Assembly: GCA_028870355.1 (NCBI GenBank)
Contig: JAGWPU010000107.1
Location: forward strand, 1 to 36,670
Length of the DNA stretch: 36,670 nt
Source: Gammaproteobacteria bacterium
Lineage (GTDB): Bacteria > Pseudomonadota > Gammaproteobacteria > Steroidobacterales > Steroidobacteraceae
Direction: 5' to 3'
Shown here: positions 33,312 to 36,670 of the stretch, one piece after another
Layout: every line of letters starts with the position of its first letter
How positions within the stretch are numbered: the first letter of the stretch is position 1
Made by a program: the position numbers and the translations under genes
The notes under the pieces: generated by a model
The model's database searches: none
What the model was told of the DNA's origin: nothing
Seen by the model: only the letters and a program-made list of their open reading frames with translations

Positions 33312-34055
33312 TCAGTGGTGGAAATAGCCCTTGAGTTTCGATTCGATATTGCGCGGGTTCTCGCCCTGCGCGATCGCGATGATGCCCTCGATCACCATCG
33401 TCCGAACCTGGAACTGATCGTGCAGGATCGACTTCAGCTTGTTGCTCATCGGCAGCAGGAACAGGTTCGCGAACGAGATGCCGTACACCGTCGACACGAA
33501 CGCCGCTGCGATGCCTGCGCCGAGCTTCGACGGATCGGCCAGATGTTCCATCACCGCCATCAATCCCATCACCGCACCGATGATCCCGAGCGTCGGCGAG
33601 TAGATCCCCATCCCTTCGAAGACCTTCGCGGCCTGGGTGTCGAAGTGCTCCATCGCGTCCAGCTCGATCTCCATGCTCGAGCGGATCGCGTCCGGCTCGC
33701 CGCCGTCGACCAGGGACTGGAGTCCCTTCTTCAGGAAGGGGTCCTTTTCCTGCTCGACCGCCGATTCGAGCCCGAGCAGGCCCTGCTTGCGCGCGATGTT
33801 GCTCCACTCGACGATCTTCTCGATCATCGCGTTCGCGTCGTTCGCCGGCGGTTTGAAGACCCAATGAATGATGCTCCAGGCCCGCAGCAGGGTCGGCAGC
33901 CGCGTTTGCATCAAGCTCGCCGCGAACGTCCCGAGGATCACGATCACGAACGCGGCGCTGCTCACGAGCGCGCCGGCGGTGCTGCCCTTGAGGATCGCGC
34001 CGCCGATCACCGCGATCAGCGCGAGCACGACGGCGATCATACTCAGGAAGTCCAT
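33312..34055 (-). CDS. motC: flagellar motor stator protein MotC (MotA family)
   Basis: A 247-residue stator A subunit. Four membrane helices are visible: IAVVLALIAVIGGAILKGST, SAAFVIVILGTFAASLM, YSPTLGIIGAVMGLMAVMEHL and IAAAFVSTVYGISFANLFLLP. The cytoplasmic loop between helices 2 and 3 holds the charged segment that meets FliG (FLKKGLQSLVDGGEP ... EIELDAMEHF). The proline at the start of helix 3 (GIYSPTLG) and the later LLPMSNKLK match residues important for torque. It assembles as a pentamer around MotD and passes ions to rotate the flagellum. It starts 4 bases after the fliA stop and ends 6 bases before motD, within one operon. MotC/D pairs in Pseudomonas are a second stator set used for movement in viscous conditions; whether a separate motAB exists here is unknown. 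Confidence 0.94.
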   Translation of the reverse strand: MDFLSMIAVVLALIAVIGGAILKGSTAGALVSSAAFVIVILGTFAASLMQTRLPTLLRAWSIIHWVFKPPANDANAMIEKIVEWSNIARKQGLLGLESAVEQEKDPFLKKGLQSLVDGGEPDAIRSSMEIELDAMEHFDTQAAKVFEGMGIYSPTLGIIGAVMGLMAVMEHLADPSKLGAGIAAAFVSTVYGISFANLFLLPMSNKLKSILHDQFQVRTMVIEGIIAIAQGENPRNIESKLKGYFHH

Positions 34056-34059
34056 CGGC

Positions 34060-34842
34060 TCAGTCCACCGTCAGCCAGTCGCGCAGTCGTGCGCGCAACC
34101 GCACCAGCGCCTGGCCGTGCACCTGGCACACGCGCGACTCGGACACCTCGAGCACCTCCCCGATCTCCCGCAGGTTCATGCCCTCGTCGTAGTACAGCGA
34201 GAGCACGAGACGCTCGCGTTCGGGAAGCTGATCGATCGCCGCGACGAGCGCCTCGCGGAATCCCTCGCCCTCCACGTGCTCGAAGGGTCCGAGGTCCTCG
34301 TCCGCCGCGAGATCCGCCGGGCTCCCGTCATCGTCGCCCGACACCGTCTGCTCGAAGCTGAACAGCCGACAGCTCGCCGCATCCTGCAGGACCTTGTGGT
34401 ACTGCTCGGTCGAGATCCCGAGTTCCGCGATGATGTCCGCCGCGTTCGCGTCGCGACCGGTCGCGTTCTCGACCGTGCGCACCGCGTCGGCGACGGCCCG
34501 CATGCTGCGATGCACAGAGCGCGGTGTCCAGTCGGACTTGCGCACTTCGTCGAGCATCGCGCCGCGAATACGGATGCCGGCGTAGGTCTCGAAGTTCGCC
34601 CCCTTGCCGGTCTCGTAATGCTTGGCGGCGTCCAACAATCCGATCATGCCCGATTGAATCAGGTCGTCGACCTCGACCGACGGCGGCATCCGGCTCACGA
34701 GGTGATACGCGATCCGCTTCACGAGGTCGGCATGGCGGGTCACCAGCTCGTTCTGCGCCGCCTCGTCGATCGGCGGATCGCCCGGCCGCCGGCGGCGCGC
34801 GGCCGGCTCGTCTGCGGCCGAGTACTGTGTGCTTGCTCTCAT
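34060..34842 (-). CDS. fliA: flagellar sigma factor FliA (sigma-28)
   Basis: A 260-residue sigma-28 that directs RNA polymerase to late flagellar, motor and chemotaxis promoters and is held inactive by FlgM. Region 2 is typical (DDLIQSGMIGLLDAAKHYE, then GANFETYAGIRIRGAMLDEV and RKSDWTPRSV). Region 3 covers ENATGRDANAADIIAELG. Region 4 holds LPERERLVLSLYYDEGMNLREIG with the DNA-binding helix SESRVCQVHGQALVRL. The ATG at 34842 overlaps the fleN stop (ATGA) and was chosen over an in-frame upstream start that adds an unrelated segment. Length is close to the Pseudomonas protein (about 247). An Asp-rich insert (SGDDDGSPADLAADEDLGPF) lies before region 4. Third gene of the flhF-fleN-fliA operon. 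Confidence 0.95.
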   Translation of the reverse strand: MRASTQYSAADEPAARRRRPGDPPIDEAAQNELVTRHADLVKRIAYHLVSRMPPSVEVDDLIQSGMIGLLDAAKHYETGKGANFETYAGIRIRGAMLDEVRKSDWTPRSVHRSMRAVADAVRTVENATGRDANAADIIAELGISTEQYHKVLQDAASCRLFSFEQTVSGDDDGSPADLAADEDLGPFEHVEGEGFREALVAAIDQLPERERLVLSLYYDEGMNLREIGEVLEVSESRVCQVHGQALVRLRARLRDWLTVD

Positions 34843-35726
34843 TGCAAATCCGTCAAGGGAGCCATCCCAGCTCCCAGCATGCGTTCGACGAAGAATTCCA
34901 GGTGGCCACGCGCAACCGTGGGCACCGACCACTTATCGGCCCTGGTCGCCAGATTCTTGAGCGCCTGGGACGAAATCGCGGTCGGATAGGCGTCCACGAC
35001 CGCAGTCTGACGCTGCACCGCACGACGCAGATACTCGTCGTAGGGGATCGAGCCGCAGAACTCGAGGGTGACGTCGAGAAACCGTTCGCAGACGCGCTCG
35101 ATCTTGCGGAAGAGCTCGGGTCCCTCGCCCGACCGGCGGGTCTGGTTCGCGAGCACCTGGAACCGATGGACGCCGTGGTCCCGGCTCAGCACCTTGATCA
35201 GTCCGTACGCATCGGTGATCGACGCCGGTTCGTCGCAGACGACGACCACGACGTGCTGAGCGGCCTGGGTGAACGTGACGACGCTGTCGTGCAAGCCCGC
35301 GGGCGTATCGATGATCAGCGTGTCGATGCGGTGATACAGGTCGCTGAACGCCCGGATGAGGCCTGCCTGCTCGGCGGCGGACAGGTTCGCCATCCGCTGG
35401 CTTCCCGAGGCCGCCGGTACGACCTGCAGCCCGTGCGGCCCAGTGACGATCACGTCCTCGAGCGCGCACTCGCCCGCGAGCACGTGCCCGAGATGAAAGC
35501 GGGCGTGCAGGCCGAGCAGCACGTCGACGTTCGCGAGCCCGAGGTCGGCGTCGAGCAGCATCACCTCCCGCTGCGCCGCGGCAAGCGCGACCGCGAGATT
35601 GGTCGACACCGTCGTCTTGCCGACGCCGCCCTTGCCGCCGGTGACGGCGATGACTTTCACCGGACGATCCGCATTCAAGCGGGCGTACCGGTTCGCCCGA
35701 TGCCGCGTGGCGCCTGGATCATGCAT
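34839..35726 (-). CDS. fleN: flagellar number regulator FleN (FlhG)
   Basis: A 295-residue MinD/ParA-type ATPase that limits flagellar number at the pole, in Pseudomonas by restraining FleQ, and works with FlhF. The deviant Walker A is VTGGKGGVGKTT. Walker B-like DADLGLANVDVLLGL and IIDTPAGLHDSVV follow, with CDEPASITDAYGLIKVL, and the C-terminal RGHLEFFVERML is diagnostic of FleN. Compared with many FlhG proteins it has a 20-residue basic N-terminal extension and no visible DQAxxLR motif, which elsewhere activates FlhF GTPase; Pseudomonas FleN, as I recall it, also lacks that motif. The start overlaps the flhF end by 8 bases and the end overlaps fliA by 4, so the three are tightly coupled. 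Confidence 0.93.
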   Translation of the reverse strand: MHDPGATRHRANRYARLNADRPVKVIAVTGGKGGVGKTTVSTNLAVALAAAQREVMLLDADLGLANVDVLLGLHARFHLGHVLAGECALEDVIVTGPHGLQVVPAASGSQRMANLSAAEQAGLIRAFSDLYHRIDTLIIDTPAGLHDSVVTFTQAAQHVVVVVCDEPASITDAYGLIKVLSRDHGVHRFQVLANQTRRSGEGPELFRKIERVCERFLDVTLEFCGSIPYDEYLRRAVQRQTAVVDAYPTAISSQALKNLATRADKWSVPTVARGHLEFFVERMLGAGMAPLTDLQ

Positions 35727-36670
35727 GCGCGTGGACTCCGGCGAACGGGGGCGCCCGGTCGGGCGGCGCGGCGCTCTCGCGTTCGGGCCGGCGCAACGCC
35801 GCGGCGAGTTTCACGAGCCAGATCCGGCGGCGGTGGGCGCCGTGAAGGTCTTCCGGCACGCGCTGACCGTTGCACAGATAGGCGATCGGCAGCGAGCCGC
35901 CGACCACGGTCGACAACGCCGCGCCGAGACTCGCGGCCTCGTCGATCTTGGTGAGCACGCACGCGCTCGGGGCGAGCGTGCGGTACGCGGCCACCGCGGC
36001 CTGCAGCGCGCGCGCTTCGCTCGGCGCCGGCAAGGCGAGGAACGCGCGCGCCTGCGGCGCACCGGTTCGCAGCAGGTTCAGCTGCTCCGCGAAACCCGGT
36101 TCGCGGGGCCCGAATCCGGCAGTGTCGATCAGCACCAGTTTCTTCGCGCGCAAGCGACCGAGCACCCGCGCGAGATCCGCACCGTTGTCGGCCGCATGGA
36201 TCGCAACCCCGAGGATCCGCGCGAAGGTCCGCAGTTGCTCGCGTGCGCCGATCCGGAATCCGTCGGTGCTCACCAGCGCCAGGTCCTCGGCGCCGTGTCG
36301 CGCGCACCAACGCGCCGCGAACTTCGCGATCGTCGTCGTCTTGCCGGCGCCGGTCGGTCCGACGACCGCGACGACGCCGCCGGTCTCAACGGTCTGATCG
36401 TCGACCAGCGGCAAGGATCTGGCGAGCAGCGCGAGCGGGATCTGCGCCCGATCGGCGACGCGCAGGTCGCGCGGCGCCGTGTCGGCGATGCGCCAGGCCA
36501 CCTCGGCGGTGAGGCCGATCGCGGTCAGTTCGTCGAACACGCGAGCCTTCAGCGGATCTTCCTCCCGCGCCTGGTTCCACGCGAGCCGCGCGAAGCCGCC
36601 CTCGAGGGACCGCCGCAGATCGCGGATCTCGCGTCGCATCGCGTCGTAGGTCGCGTCCGTCGCGGCGGGA
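35719..36670 (-). CDS. flhF: flagellar biosynthesis GTPase FlhF, 5' end outside window
   Basis: The C-terminal 317 codons or so of an SRP-family GTPase that marks the pole for flagellar assembly. The NG domain is complete: the N-domain helices start at YDAMRREIRDLRRSLEGG, and the P-loop is VGPTGAGKTTTIAKFAARW. VSTDGFRIGAREQL follows as G2, DTAGFGPREPG as G3 and TKIDEAASLGAALS as G4. The end, LCNGQRVPEDLHGAHRRRIW, matches other FlhF proteins. The basic, variable N-terminal B-domain lies beyond the right edge: the frame stays open to base 36670, so the ATG at 36639 is internal and not the start. First visible gene of the operon with fleN and fliA; flhA is expected upstream but is not in view. 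Confidence 0.93.
   Translation of the reverse strand, partial: PAATDATYDAMRREIRDLRRSLEGGFARLAWNQAREEDPLKARVFDELTAIGLTAEVAWRIADTAPRDLRVADRAQIPLALLARSLPLVDDQTVETGGVVAVVGPTGAGKTTTIAKFAARWCARHGAEDLALVSTDGFRIGAREQLRTFARILGVAIHAADNGADLARVLGRLRAKKLVLIDTAGFGPREPGFAEQLNLLRTGAPQARAFLALPAPSEARALQAAVAAYRTLAPSACVLTKIDEAASLGAALSTVVGGSLPIAYLCNGQRVPEDLHGAHRRRIWLVKLAAALRRPERESAAPPDRAPPFAGVHAHA

Noticed and set aside
31518..34361. A 947-codon plus-strand open frame across the stator genes
   Set aside because: It is antisense to motC and motD, which are certain; the translation is low-complexity Arg/His-rich sequence.

Overview
The window is very GC-rich, densely coded chromosomal DNA, most likely from an aerobic, flagellated gammaproteobacterium. 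The main evidence is the polar-flagellum block flhF-fleN-fliA-motC-motD followed by a DUF2802 gene, arranged as in Pseudomonas-type genomes. A close match to the E. coli YbiI zinc-finger protein, a YajR-type transporter and a tamA-tamB pair agree with this. The genus cannot be fixed from sequence alone; a Xanthomonadales, Steroidobacterales or Nevskiales relative is a guess. No rRNA, tRNA, CRISPR array or insertion sequence was seen. No gap between genes exceeds about 160 bases.

Layout. At 3-1802 lies the 3' part of an exported GH13 alpha-glucosidase, followed convergently by a small secreted protein (1777-2373). At 2481-5307 is a minus-strand operon: glutathione S-transferase-like protein, 2OG-Fe(II) oxygenase-like protein and a pyrrolysine-free MttB-family methyltransferase homologue. 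At 5378-8093 is an ECF sigma operon: sigma factor, a candidate anti-sigma membrane protein, and an exported repeat/RDD membrane protein, behind an ECF-type promoter. Membrane proteins of unknown role, including an RDD and a LapA-like protein, occupy 8231-9953. TamA and TamB (10046-15900) form a translationally coupled pair behind a sugar-type C-methyltransferase (15921-17189).

At 17290-20962 is the most interesting unit. A trimethylamine-dehydrogenase-like flavoprotein and a second pyrrolysine-free MttB homologue are transcribed divergently from a short AT-rich island. That island contains a perfect 20-base palindrome overlapping a TATAAT on each strand. Then come a double-domain M16 peptidase (21113-23785), an Spx/ArsC-like reductase, a TerC-family membrane protein, a large secreted BNR/Asp-box propeller protein with a NylB/beta-lactamase-like hydrolase behind it (24966-29518), YbiI, a YajR-like MFS transporter and a small hypothetical protein. 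The right end (31886-36670) is the flagellar operon on the minus strand, with flhF cut by the window edge.

Interpretation. Two MttB homologues about 15 kb apart, one beside a GST and an oxygenase and the other beside a TMADH-like demethylase, suggest catabolism of N-methylated (perhaps quaternary) amines. No corrinoid protein or reactivase is present here. The flavoprotein keeps the TMADH cofactor residues but has lost the two tryptophans of the trimethylamine-binding site, so its substrate is probably not trimethylamine. This is the best candidate for an undescribed pathway in the window.
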